From the NCBI GenBank assembly GCA_002452405.1, contig DKFP01000011.1, forward strand, positions 169,763-233,762: a stretch of 64,000 nucleotides of DNA, read 5' to 3'. A program made the position numbers and the translations under genes. The DNA is from Deferribacteraceae bacterium UBA6793. GTDB lineage: Bacteria > Chrysiogenota > Deferribacteres > Deferribacterales > Geovibrionaceae. Positions 52,970 to 62,361 of this stretch are shown here, piece by piece; position 1 is the first letter of the stretch, and every line of letters starts with the position of its first letter. The notes below the pieces were generated by a model, which was given only the letters and a program-made list of their open reading frames with translations, searched no databases and was not told the DNA's origin.

Positions 52970-55036
52970 ATGTCAGCGGACATACACAGCGAGGCGTTTA
53001 TTCAGGAGGCGCAAGAGCTTTTGCAGGAACTTGAGTCTTCCCTGCTTGAGCTTGAGGAAGACACTGAAAACACCGAGCTGATAGCAAGGATATTCCGTGC
53101 CATGCACACCATAAAGGGTTCCGGCGCAATGTTCGGCTTCGAGAATATCGCTCATTTCGTACACGACATAGAGACTGCCTATGACATGGTGCGCAACGGT
53201 GAGTTGCGTGTTTCAAAACCCATGCTGGATTACTCGTTTAAATCGTGCGACGTGATCAAACAGATGCTCGAAGACGACAGCATCAGAGCCGAAGGCGGTG
53301 AAGCCCTTGAGATAATCACATTTTTCAGAGGCTGCCGAAAGGACGGCGGGGCTGCGCAGGTCAGCGCACCTCAGCATAAAGAGGAAAAGGAACAGGAACC
53401 GGAGAGAACCTACCGCATAAGGTTTGAACCGTCCGAAAATATATTTCTGACGGGTACGAACCCTGCGATGCTCCTTGAGGAGCTTCAGGCGATGGGGGAA
53501 TGTGAGATTATCACTCATATAACTAAAATACCCGATTTCGAGGAGCTGGATCCTGAGCGCTGCTACACTTTCTGGGATGTGATACTCACCACTTCCATGA
53601 CTGAAAACGATATCAGGGATGTTTTTATGTTTGTCGAGGATGAAAGCATTCTTAAAATTGACGTTATTTACGAAAGCGGTCTGGATGAGGAGAATTACCG
53701 CAAACTGGGCGAGATACTGGTTGAAAAGGGCGATGTTTCCGCGGAAGCTCTTTCGGCGGTTATCAGCGAGAAGAAGATGATCGGTGAAATGCTCATTGAG
53801 AAGGGTCTTGTTGAGCAGGACGCGGTTGTTTCCGCCCTTGAGGAACAGAAATACATAAAAAATCTGAAAGCTAAAAAAGCGGCGACAGAGAACAATACTT
53901 CTTTGCGTGTGCCTTCTGAAAAGCTGGATTCGCTGGTTGATCTTGTGGGCGAACTGGTGACAGTTCAGGCGAGACTCAATCAGACAGCCATCTCCATGGG
54001 CGATTCAGGGCTTTCAAAGATAGCGGAGGACGTGGAGCGTCTTGTCTGGGAACTGCGCGACAACACAATGAGCATCAGGATGCTTCAGATCGGCACCACG
54101 TTCAGCAAATACAAAAGACTTGTCAGAGACCTTGCAAAGGATCTCGGCAAAGATATTGAGCTTGTCACAAAGGGCGAGGAGACCGAGCTTGACAAAACAG
54201 TCATAGAAAAGCTGGGCGACCCGCTGGTTCACCTTGTCCGCAACTCTGTTGACCACGGTATAGAGCTGCCCGAAGACAGGATCGCCGCAGGAAAAAGCCC
54301 CAGAGGCAAAATAACGCTTTCTGCGGAGCATTCCGGTGATTCGGTTCTCATCCGCATAACAGACGACGGCAAAGGACTGGACAAAAAAGTTCTCATGAAA
54401 AAAGCGGTTGAAAAGGGACTGATATCCGAAAGCGCAGAGCTCTCCTCAAAAGAGGCGTTCGAGCTTATATTTCTTCCCGGATTCTCCACAGCTGCTGCGG
54501 TTTCAAACATTTCCGGCAGAGGCGTCGGTATGGACGTTGTGAAGCGGAATATCGAAGCGCTCAGAGGCACAATAGAAATAGACAGCACATTGGGGAAGGG
54601 AACGGAAATAGTCCTGAAACTGCCTCTGACACTGGCTATCATAGACGGACTTCTGGTGCGCATCGGCGAACAGTTTTTCATAATCCCGCTTTCGATGGTT
54701 AACGAGTGCATTGAGTTCAAAGAGGCACTGCACAGAACGGAATCCGGCAGATGCATACTGAAAGTGCGTGACGACCTTATCCCGTATCTGAAGCTCAGAA
54801 GCATTTTCTTCATCCCGGAGGAGGAACCTGAGATACAGCAGATCGTTATCCTTGATATCGAAAACAACAGGATAGGCTTTGTCGTGGACAGCGTCATCGG
54901 CGACCACCAGACGGTGATAAAGTCGCTGGGGAAATCATTCAAAAAAGTTGAGTGTATTTCCGGTGCATCCGTCCTTGGCGACGGTTCGATAGCTCTCATC
55001 ATCGACGTCATGAAAATTTATAATAGTGTCGGATAA
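52970..55036 (+). CDS. cheA: Chemotaxis histidine kinase CheA
   Basis: The protein has 688 residues. The HPt domain has the phosphorylated H46 in MHTIKGSGAM. The middle holds a long helical region with a QDAVV-type repeat, then the dimerisation domain (KLDSLVDLVGELV), the HATPase N-box HLVRNSVDHGIE and G-box GRGVGMDVV, and a CheW-like domain (AIIDGLLVRIGEQFFIIPL). It phosphorylates CheY and CheB from signals of the operon's transducers. Confidence 0.95.
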   Translation: MSADIHSEAFIQEAQELLQELESSLLELEEDTENTELIARIFRAMHTIKGSGAMFGFENIAHFVHDIETAYDMVRNGELRVSKPMLDYSFKSCDVIKQMLEDDSIRAEGGEALEIITFFRGCRKDGGAAQVSAPQHKEEKEQEPERTYRIRFEPSENIFLTGTNPAMLLEELQAMGECEIITHITKIPDFEELDPERCYTFWDVILTTSMTENDIRDVFMFVEDESILKIDVIYESGLDEENYRKLGEILVEKGDVSAEALSAVISEKKMIGEMLIEKGLVEQDAVVSALEEQKYIKNLKAKKAATENNTSLRVPSEKLDSLVDLVGELVTVQARLNQTAISMGDSGLSKIAEDVERLVWELRDNTMSIRMLQIGTTFSKYKRLVRDLAKDLGKDIELVTKGEETELDKTVIEKLGDPLVHLVRNSVDHGIELPEDRIAAGKSPRGKITLSAEHSGDSVLIRITDDGKGLDKKVLMKKAVEKGLISESAELSSKEAFELIFLPGFSTAAAVSNISGRGVGMDVVKRNIEALRGTIEIDSTLGKGTEIVLKLPLTLAIIDGLLVRIGEQFFIIPLSMVNECIEFKEALHRTESGRCILKVRDDLIPYLKLRSIFFIPEEEPEIQQIVILDIENNRIGFVVDSVIGDHQTVIKSLGKSFKKVECISGASVLGDGSIALIIDVMKIYNSVG

Positions 55037-55058
55037 TATAGGTTTATTGGAGGTTACG

Positions 55059-57092
55059 ATGTTTAAGAATCTTAAAGTCGGTACACAGATAGGACTTGGT
55101 TTTGCAATCGTTATGTTCATTCTGTTCGTTGTTGCATTTTCATCGTTTCTGGGGATAAGCAAGTCTTCATCGGGCTTTACCACCTACAGAAAACTGGCGG
55201 TTAACACAATTTCCGTTAACAAAATTCAGTCGAATATGTTTATGGCGAGAATGAGCGCGCGTGAGTTCCTTATCGGAGAAGGAAAATCAGATGCGGACAA
55301 TTTTTATAACTATATCGGAAAGGCTGAGGAATATCTGAACGAAGTTCAGGAGAATGCCACAGAGTCTTCCAGAAAGACTATGCTGGACGATCTCGAAGCT
55401 AATCTGACTATATATAAAGACGGGTTTAAAGAGATCGAAAATAATATAAACGGCAGAAAAGAGACAAGAGCCGTTATGGTACAGAATGCGGATGACATGC
55501 GCGGTTTCCTCGACGATATAATGACTACTGCCCATAGAACCGGTGACACTGCCTCTCTGTATTACGCATCCAAATTACAGGAAAGCACAATTATCGGACG
55601 CTCAAAAATTATTGAATATACTGCGACTGGCTCAGCAGAAACTGAAAAAGAGATAAATGACTATTTTAATAACAAGATCCCTTCATATCAGAAGTCTCTG
55701 GAGGCTTCCGCGAGCGGGGGGGCTTTGAGGTCCGACTATATCAAACTGTCGCAGGCACTCAGCTCATATTCGACAAGTATTAACAAGGTTCTGGAATATA
55801 CCAAGGCGATACTCAGAGTTCAGAATGATGTTCTCAAAGCTGCCGGAACGAAAGTAGTTACAGGTGCCGCATCTATAACCGATTCTGCTGTTGAAACACA
55901 GACAGAACTTGGAAACGGCGTCGAATCAAGCAACAGAACAACAGTGTTCATGGTCTCCATAATTTCTATTATCGGGCTGGCTCTTGGTATTGTGTTTGCA
56001 TTCGTAATAACCAAATTTGTCAAAGCACCACTCGGCGGCGAACCCAGAGACATGGCGGAGATAACAAAACGCATTGCACAGGGTGATCTGGACGTTACTT
56101 TCGAATCTAATAAAGGTCAGGCGCTCACAGGGCTTTACGGCGACCTGAAAAACATGGTGGATCAGCTGAGAACCATCGTTGCAGATGTCAAAAGCGCATC
56201 CGACAACGTTGCCGCAGGCAGCAACGAACTCAGCTCCGCAGCGCAGGATATGTCACAGGGCGCAACAGAGCAAGCTGCAAGTGCGGAAGAGGCTTCATCA
56301 TCAATGGAAGAGATGGCTTCAAACATAAACCAGAACGCCGACAACGCTCTTCAGACAGAAAAAATAGCTCTGAAAGCATCCGCAGATGCGAAAGACGGTG
56401 GCGAGGCTGTGGAATCAACCGTAAAAGCTATGAAAGAGATAGCTGGCAAAATATCCATTATAGAAGAGATCGCGAGACAGACAAACCTGCTGGCGCTGAA
56501 CGCAGCCATTGAAGCGGCGAGAGCGGGCGAACACGGAAAAGGTTTCGCGGTGGTTGCGTCCGAAGTACGAAAACTTGCAGAGCGCAGTCAGGAAGCCGCA
56601 GGCGAGATTAGCGAGCTTTCATCCAGCAGCGTGAGCATCGCGGAGAGAGCAGGCGTGCTCCTTTCACAGATACTCCCCGACATCCAGAAGACGGCTGAAC
56701 TTGTTCAGGAGATAACAGCGGCGAGCAGCGAAATGCGCACAGGTTCCGACCAGATAAACACCGCAATCCAGCAGCTTGATCAGGTTATCCAGCGCAACGC
56801 AGGCGTTGCAGAGGAGATGGCAGCCACATCCGAAGAGCTTTCGGGTCAGGCGCTTTCTCTCCAGCAGACGATGTCGTTCTTTAAAATGAATACCAATGGC
56901 GGCAGAAGACAGCCCGCTGTAAAATCTCTGCCCTCCGCTGCACATATGCAGCCTAAAGGTACTGCCTCAACAGTTGTTCCCAGATTTAAAAAGGGCAACG
57001 GAAAACCCGCGAAAAATGAAGGAGTAGTTCTCGATATGTCGGAGGACTCCGCCAAAGGCGATAAATACGACAGCGATTTCGAGAGTTATTAA
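55059..57092 (+). CDS. Methyl-accepting chemotaxis protein
   Basis: The protein has 677 residues from ATG 55059 (GGAGGT upstream; a longer GTG start at 55026 is unlikely). TM1 is near residues 10-33 and TM2 near 295-320. The periplasmic ~260 residues between them look like a four-helix-bundle sensor. A HAMP-like segment follows, then the signalling hairpin (ARQTNLLALNAAIEAARAGE). It is the cell-surface sensor of the operon. Confidence 0.92.
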   Translation: MFKNLKVGTQIGLGFAIVMFILFVVAFSSFLGISKSSSGFTTYRKLAVNTISVNKIQSNMFMARMSAREFLIGEGKSDADNFYNYIGKAEEYLNEVQENATESSRKTMLDDLEANLTIYKDGFKEIENNINGRKETRAVMVQNADDMRGFLDDIMTTAHRTGDTASLYYASKLQESTIIGRSKIIEYTATGSAETEKEINDYFNNKIPSYQKSLEASASGGALRSDYIKLSQALSSYSTSINKVLEYTKAILRVQNDVLKAAGTKVVTGAASITDSAVETQTELGNGVESSNRTTVFMVSIISIIGLALGIVFAFVITKFVKAPLGGEPRDMAEITKRIAQGDLDVTFESNKGQALTGLYGDLKNMVDQLRTIVADVKSASDNVAAGSNELSSAAQDMSQGATEQAASAEEASSSMEEMASNINQNADNALQTEKIALKASADAKDGGEAVESTVKAMKEIAGKISIIEEIARQTNLLALNAAIEAARAGEHGKGFAVVASEVRKLAERSQEAAGEISELSSSSVSIAERAGVLLSQILPDIQKTAELVQEITAASSEMRTGSDQINTAIQQLDQVIQRNAGVAEEMAATSEELSGQALSLQQTMSFFKMNTNGGRRQPAVKSLPSAAHMQPKGTASTVVPRFKKGNGKPAKNEGVVLDMSEDSAKGDKYDSDFESY

Positions 57093-57102
57093 GGAGCGGG
57101 AC

Positions 57103-57618
57103 ATGGCTGAAAATACTGCTGTTACATTTGAAAACTGTCAGGTGCTGACATTCATTCTGGCAGATGAAGTATACGGCGTGGACATCATGTCCGTGCGCGA
57201 GGTGATGGACTATACCAACGTGACAAAGGTTCCCCAGACGCCTGACTATATGGTTGGCGTGATAAACCTCAGGGGAAACGTCGTTCCCGTTCTTGATCTG
57301 CGGTGTAAGTTCGGCATGGGAAAAACCGTCAAAACGGTGAATACATGCGTGATTATCGTAGAGGTGAGCATAGAGGATGAAACGACCATTCTCGGCGCTC
57401 TTGCTGATTCGGTGCAGGAGGTTGTGGATTTTGAGGGCGTGAATATCGAGAGCGCTCCCAAGATGGGCACACAGCTTAACACCGCATTTATAAAAGGAAT
57501 GGCGAAAAAGGGCGACGGGTTCGTCATAATTCTGAACATCGACGAGGTGTTTGCGACTGAGGATTTTGCCGGGCTCACAGGGCAGAAGTCCGCTGATAAG
57601 GAAAAACCTACGGTCTGA
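57103..57618 (+). CDS. cheW: CheW coupling protein
   Basis: The protein has 171 residues. It shows the CheW fold with TFILADEVYGVDIMSVREV, then VGVINLRGNVVPVLDLR, and a late FIKGMAKKGDGFVIILNID. It bridges transducers and CheA. It starts 10 bp after the transducer gene; a strong terminator follows. Confidence 0.93.
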   Translation: MAENTAVTFENCQVLTFILADEVYGVDIMSVREVMDYTNVTKVPQTPDYMVGVINLRGNVVPVLDLRCKFGMGKTVKTVNTCVIIVEVSIEDETTILGALADSVQEVVDFEGVNIESAPKMGTQLNTAFIKGMAKKGDGFVIILNIDEVFATEDFAGLTGQKSADKEKPTV

Positions 57619-57628
57619 TTTTAATTTC

Positions 57629-57661
57629 CGCCCTGCCTTTCGCAGGCGGGGCGGTTTTCGT
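57629..57661 (+). terminator. Hairpin terminator between cheW and cheR
   Basis: CCGCCC and GCC arms pair with AGGC and GGGCGG around TTTCGC, followed by a T run. It probably lowers expression of the downstream genes relative to cheA-cheW. Confidence 0.75.
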
Positions 57662-57680
57662 TTCCATGCAGGGGTGGTTT

Positions 57681-58526
57681 ATGACATCGAATATTTTTTC
57701 TAAAAAACTGGAAGAGAAGGACTTTAACAGGCTTAAAACGTTCATAGAAAGTTCATGCGGGATAAAATTGTCGGAAAATAAGAAAAGCATGGTGGAAGGC
57801 AGGCTCAGAAAGCGCATCAAGGCGCTTGGGATGCAGGGCTATTCCGAATATGTGGATTTTGTTTTCGATGGTGGCAGAGAGAGCATTGAACAGACATACC
57901 TTATAGATGTTATAACCACCAATAAAACTGATTTTTTCAGAGAGAACAATCATTTTGAGATGATGACCTCAAAGATTCTGCCCATACTTTCGGAAAAAGG
58001 CGGGCTGGGACATCACAAACCTCTGCGTGTCTGGAGCTGTGCAAGCTCAACAGGCGAGGAACCCTATACCATCGCCATGGTGCTTGCGGAATTTTTCGGC
58101 ATAAACGGAAAATTCAACATATTTGCCACCGACATAAACACCAGCGTGCTCAGTACCGCGCAGAGAGCAATATACACAGAGGACAGAGCGAAGGACATCC
58201 CTTATGCCCTGAAAAAGAAATATCTGATGCGCTCAAAGAATCCTGACGACAGGCTTGTCAGGTTCCGCCCGGAAATCCGCAGTAAGGTGAAGTTCGCAAG
58301 ACTGAACCTGAAATCTTCCCATTACATGCTGCCGGAATCGGTAGATATCGTATTTTGCAGAAACGTGCTAATATATTTTGACATAAAAACTCAGGAAGAG
58401 ATGCTGAACCGGATATGTTCGCACATGAACCCAGGCGGGTTCCTCTTCATGGGACATTCAGAGTCCATCCACGGGTTGCGGCTTCCTGTTAAGACATATG
58501 CCCCGACCATATATATAAGAGATTGA
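57681..58526 (+). CDS. cheR: Chemotaxis methyltransferase CheR
   Basis: The protein has 281 residues from ATG 57681 (GGGGTGG upstream; ATG 57666 would add 5 residues). The N-terminal helical domain is followed by the SAM-binding phrase RVWSCASSTGEEPYTIAM and FCRNVLIYFD. It methylates transducer glutamates for adaptation. Confidence 0.93.
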   Translation: MTSNIFSKKLEEKDFNRLKTFIESSCGIKLSENKKSMVEGRLRKRIKALGMQGYSEYVDFVFDGGRESIEQTYLIDVITTNKTDFFRENNHFEMMTSKILPILSEKGGLGHHKPLRVWSCASSTGEEPYTIAMVLAEFFGINGKFNIFATDINTSVLSTAQRAIYTEDRAKDIPYALKKKYLMRSKNPDDRLVRFRPEIRSKVKFARLNLKSSHYMLPESVDIVFCRNVLIYFDIKTQEEMLNRICSHMNPGGFLFMGHSESIHGLRLPVKTYAPTIYIRD

Positions 58527-58528
58527 AA

Positions 58529-59011
58529 ATGATTGACGATGCTTCCTGTAAATACCTTTTACCGGGTGATTTGTTTTATTTTGACACTCCTGTTATGATC
58601 AACACGGTGCTTGGTTCCTGTGTGTCTGTTACCATGTTCGCACGGTGTCAGATGCTTGGAATAATCTCCCACAGTATGCTCCCCGGACCCGACGTGCATC
58701 CGGGGGGCATTGCGAATTTTAAGTATACCGACAGCTCGCTCCTGCATATGGCTGATATCCTGAAAGGCAGAGGTATTCATCCTGAAGAGGTTGAGGTGAA
58801 GGTCTTCGGCGGTTCGGATATGTTTTCTGTAACGAACGCTGCCTTCAGCGTGGGGCAGAAGAATATTGCCGCCGCACTGTTGCTGCTTGGAAAGATGAAG
58901 TTTAAGGTGATGGCACAGGACACTGGCGGGCAGTTCACAAGAAAGCTGTATTTTTCTACAGAAACCGGAATAGTGTACGTCAGAAAAATATCTAAATTAC
59001 AGGTACTTTGA
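58529..59011 (+). CDS. cheD: Chemoreceptor glutamine deamidase CheD
   Basis: The protein has 160 residues from ATG 58529. The motif TVLGSCVSVTMF holds the catalytic cysteine, with H in ISHSMLP and T/S residues near KVFGGSDMF. It deamidates receptors and, with CheC in other species, adjusts adaptation. It starts 2 bp after the cheR stop. Confidence 0.9.
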   Translation: MIDDASCKYLLPGDLFYFDTPVMINTVLGSCVSVTMFARCQMLGIISHSMLPGPDVHPGGIANFKYTDSSLLHMADILKGRGIHPEEVEVKVFGGSDMFSVTNAAFSVGQKNIAAALLLLGKMKFKVMAQDTGGQFTRKLYFSTETGIVYVRKISKLQVL

Positions 59012-60084
59012 TGGATAAGATAAACGTTATGGTCGTGGATGATTCGGCAGTTGTAAGACAGGCGATGCAGGAGATACTGACAGGTGATCCTTGCATAGGC
59101 GAGGTAGCCTGTTGCAGTGACCCTTTTGCTGCCGCTGCAAAACTTCAGACGTTCGTTCCCGACGTGATTATCCTCGACATAGAGATGCCAAAAATGGACG
59201 GTCTCTCTTTTCTGAAAAAGATAATGAGCCAGCACCCCATACCCGTTGTGATGTGCTCCAGTCTCGCCGAAAGCAATTCCGAATCCGGTCTGAAGGCTAT
59301 GGAATACGGCGCCGTTGAGATAATCTGCAAACCCAGAATGGGAACGAAGGCGTTCATAGAGGAATCGCGGATACTCATCACGGACACGGTGAAGGCGGCT
59401 GCGAAAGTGCAGGTGGGCAGGATAAGCCCCAAAAGGTTCGACGTTCAGCCGAAACTTAGCGCGGACGTAATGCTTTCCGTTCCAAAAGATCATTCCATGA
59501 TAAAGACAACGGAAAAAGTGATTCTTATAGGCGCATCCACAGGTGGAACTGAGGCTCTTGCCAATCTTTTGCAGGGTTTTGCGCCGGACTGCCCCGGAAT
59601 AGTCATTGTTCAGCACATGCCGGAAAATTTCACAAAATCTTTCGCAAACAGACTGGATTCCATATGCTCGGTATCCGTTAAACAGGCGGACAACGGAGAC
59701 ACGGTTCTGCCGGGCAGGGTTCTGCTTGCGCCGGGTAACAAGCACATGATGATAAAGCGGAGCGGTGCACGATACTATGTCGAGGTAAAGGACGGACCGC
59801 TCGTCAGCAGGCACAGACCCTCTGTTGACGTTCTCTTCCGTTCGGGTGCACGCTATGTCGGCAAGAACGCTGTGGGCGTGATACTGACAGGCATGGGGGA
59901 TGACGGCGCAAAGGGAATGCGAGAGCTGAAAGAGGCGGGGGCGTATAACATAGCGCAGGACGAAAAGTCCAGCGTGGTTTTCGGTATGCCTAAGGTCGCC
60001 ATAGAGCTGGGCGGGGTGGACAGCATTCTGCCGCTTAAAGACATAGCCGCCGATGTTATCATCCATTGCAGAAGACACAGTTAA
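59011..60084 (+). CDS. cheB: Chemotaxis methylesterase CheB
   Basis: The protein has 357 residues from ATG 59011, overlapping the cheD stop by one base. The REC domain has the acceptor aspartate in VIILDIEMPKMDG. The esterase domain has S in GASTGGTEAL, H in QHMPENF and D in GMGDDGAKGM. Phosphorylation by CheA removes the inhibition by REC. Confidence 0.94.
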   Translation: MDKINVMVVDDSAVVRQAMQEILTGDPCIGEVACCSDPFAAAAKLQTFVPDVIILDIEMPKMDGLSFLKKIMSQHPIPVVMCSSLAESNSESGLKAMEYGAVEIICKPRMGTKAFIEESRILITDTVKAAAKVQVGRISPKRFDVQPKLSADVMLSVPKDHSMIKTTEKVILIGASTGGTEALANLLQGFAPDCPGIVIVQHMPENFTKSFANRLDSICSVSVKQADNGDTVLPGRVLLAPGNKHMMIKRSGARYYVEVKDGPLVSRHRPSVDVLFRSGARYVGKNAVGVILTGMGDDGAKGMRELKEAGAYNIAQDEKSSVVFGMPKVAIELGGVDSILPLKDIAADVIIHCRRHS

Positions 60085-60160
60085 GGTTCTTTTACCTAAA
60101 CAGCTTCCCTCCGGTTTTTTTTGTGATAAGATACGAAAAGACGAAAACCGGAGTCAATTC

Positions 60161-60928
60161 ATGCCTGCTGAAATCGGCGATTACAAAAAACTTGATAAAA
60201 ACGATCTTGTGAAGTGCCTCAGCGTTATCAACAGGTGCCACAAGGTGAACGATATTGAGAGCTTCCATGAACTGATAATGGATTTCGCCTCATATATCGG
60301 GTTCAGGTACGTTCTTTACTGTTATTCCATATCAACTTACGACAGTGGGCACAGAATCGACATGATAAACCTTTCCAATCCCGTTAAATGGATGCAGGAA
60401 TACGACGAGCAGAATTTTCTGGACTGCGATCCGGTGCGCAGCGAGATGGAGCGCAGACTGAAAAACGGTGCGCGTCTGTCTTTCATACTATGGGATGCTT
60501 ATGATGAGCAGGCCCCTGCTCCGGAGCAAAACGTCATCGAGCGGCGTAAAAGCTACGGACTGGAATACGGCTGTTCGGTATACGATGATTCCGAGAACAG
60601 AGATTTTGCATTTCTTGTCTCGTTTGCGGACAAAAAGCACAAACCGGACGAGCGGACGGAGATGATGTGCCGTCTGGTGGTTACGCATCTTATGACCACC
60701 CGCAAAAGACTCGATATGCTGATGCTTTTCAATAGTCTCACGAAAAAAGAGATGGCTATATCTGAATGGCTCATGAAGGGCAAGACAAACTGGGAGATAG
60801 CGAAGATTCTCGGTATAAGCGAAAATACAGTTAAATTTCATATGAAGAATATATTCGTTAAACTGAATGTCTCTAACCGCCAGCAGGCGGTGAACGTTAT
60901 TCTTATCGCAAGATATCTCAGTAACTAA
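60161..60928 (+). CDS. LuxR-family transcriptional regulator
   Basis: The protein has 255 residues from ATG 60161, with GGAG eight bases upstream. The N-terminal ~170 residues resemble an autoinducer-binding-type sensor domain. The C-terminal GerE domain has TKKEMAISEWLMKGKTNWEI, then ISENTVKFHMKNIFVKLNVSN. The ligand is unknown. It lies after cheB in the same direction, 76 bp away. Confidence 0.85.
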   Translation: MPAEIGDYKKLDKNDLVKCLSVINRCHKVNDIESFHELIMDFASYIGFRYVLYCYSISTYDSGHRIDMINLSNPVKWMQEYDEQNFLDCDPVRSEMERRLKNGARLSFILWDAYDEQAPAPEQNVIERRKSYGLEYGCSVYDDSENRDFAFLVSFADKKHKPDERTEMMCRLVVTHLMTTRKRLDMLMLFNSLTKKEMAISEWLMKGKTNWEIAKILGISENTVKFHMKNIFVKLNVSNRQQAVNVILIARYLSN

Positions 60929-60941
60929 AGGGAGGTTATTT

Positions 60942-62261
60942 ATGTCAAAATTAAGGCTGGCAGCGGCAATATGTCTGTCGTTTCTACTGTTTTCGTGCGG
61001 CGGCGGTGATGGCGGCGGCAGCTCGTCCGACGATGAGCTGCATATAGATTATTACCCTAAGGAATGCAGCGAGGCGGCACAGACGGAATTTGTATATAAC
61101 GCTATGCGCGACGTATATTTCTGGGCGTCAGAAACCCCTGTTCTTGACTATACAGCTTTTTCATCGCAGTACGACCTGATGAACGCCATGAAATCCTCCA
61201 AAGACAGATTCAGCACCATATATAACCAGCAGGAGCTTGAGGACTACTACGCAGGTTCCGGTGTCGGGCTTGGATTCAACGGAATAACTGACTCAACAGA
61301 CCTTTATGTGAGAGCTGTTTATCCTGATTCGCCTGCGGATAAAGCCGGAATCAAGCGGGGCGACAGAATAGTAACCATGAACGGGTACACAGGATATCAG
61401 ATAATCAACGACGATGCGGCGTATGACGCAGTGTACGGCAATGCTACTGTGGGAACTCAGATAGTGGTTGTTTTTGAAGATACGGCACATATTCAACACA
61501 CCGTCACACTGGTTATGGCGGATTACTATACTGATTCCGTGCTCGGTTATTCTGTCCTGACAAATAATTCCAGCGGTAAAAAGGTCGGATATATCATGTA
61601 TAATTCTTTTAATGAGAACATATCCGATACAAATGCGGCGTTCACCGCGTTTCAGAACGCAGGGGTGGATGAACTGGTGGTGGATCTGCGCTATAACGGC
61701 GGCGGACTCGTAAGCGCCGCACAGTATATCTCAAGCGTCATAGGGGGCAACAGCCTCAGTGGTGACGTGCTTCTGCAGATGGCTTACAACAGTATGCATC
61801 AGGATGCGAACAAGACATATAATTTTACCAGAACAAAATATGACCTTGACCCTGCAAAGATAGTTTTTCTGGTGACAGGTAACACAGCCTCCGCAAGCGA
61901 GCTTATGATAAACGGACTCCTGCCTTTCAGAGACGTCTATATCATAGGCGACACCACCTACGGAAAACCAGTGGGCAATAACTATATTCCCTATTGCGAC
62001 AAATACCTTGCCGCGGTTACGTTTGAAAACCGTAACTCACTTGGTATAGGAGGCTACTATGATGGGCTGGAACCTGACTGCGTCAAGATTGAGGATGTCA
62101 CCGATCTCGGTACCTTCGGCGACAGAAACGAAAAATATCTGGCGGCTGCAATGAACTATCTGGAAACGGATTCATGCGTTTCGGAAAGGAGCGGTAAGGG
62201 CGAAATTCCTGTGCGCGATCTTGAAGTTCAGGCACCGTGGGACAAAAAAATAATTAAATAA
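60942..62261 (+). CDS. S41-family (C-terminal processing) protease lipoprotein
   Basis: The protein has 439 residues. A lipobox signal (LLFSCGGG) anchors it to the membrane and a glycine/serine linker follows. A PDZ domain (VRAVYPDSPADKAGIKRGDRIV) precedes the protease domain with the nucleophile S in NTASASELM and the likely general-base K in TTYGKPVG. It would trim envelope proteins. It starts 13 bp after the LuxR-type gene. Confidence 0.88.
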   Translation: MSKLRLAAAICLSFLLFSCGGGDGGGSSSDDELHIDYYPKECSEAAQTEFVYNAMRDVYFWASETPVLDYTAFSSQYDLMNAMKSSKDRFSTIYNQQELEDYYAGSGVGLGFNGITDSTDLYVRAVYPDSPADKAGIKRGDRIVTMNGYTGYQIINDDAAYDAVYGNATVGTQIVVVFEDTAHIQHTVTLVMADYYTDSVLGYSVLTNNSSGKKVGYIMYNSFNENISDTNAAFTAFQNAGVDELVVDLRYNGGGLVSAAQYISSVIGGNSLSGDVLLQMAYNSMHQDANKTYNFTRTKYDLDPAKIVFLVTGNTASASELMINGLLPFRDVYIIGDTTYGKPVGNNYIPYCDKYLAAVTFENRNSLGIGGYYDGLEPDCVKIEDVTDLGTFGDRNEKYLAAAMNYLETDSCVSERSGKGEIPVRDLEVQAPWDKKIIK

Positions 62262-62305
62262 GGTTTTCAGAACAAATTTCCTGTATTCAAAAGGCATTTT
62301 TTGCA

Positions 62306-62345
62306 GTATGTAGTAATTGTAGGTTTTATTACAATTACTACATAC
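62306..62345. promoter_or_regulatory. 16-bp perfect inverted repeat before glutamate dehydrogenase
   Basis: GTATGTAGTAATTGTA (62306-62321) pairs with its complement at 62330-62345 around an 8-base spacer, ending 6 bp before the ribosome site. It may be an operator for a dimeric repressor or an RNA hairpin near the ribosome site. Confidence 0.7.
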
Positions 62346-62361
62346 ATAAAAGGAGATGCCT

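Noticed and set aside
57629..57661. Reading the cheW-cheR hairpin as the end of the chemosensory operon
   Set aside because: cheR, cheD and cheB continue in the same direction with tight spacing, so the hairpin more likely attenuates than fully stops transcription.
58777..60078. 433-residue minus-strand ORF
   Set aside because: It is an open shadow opposite cheD and cheB, rich in H, R and Y, with no family motif; the plus-strand genes have clear catalytic residues.
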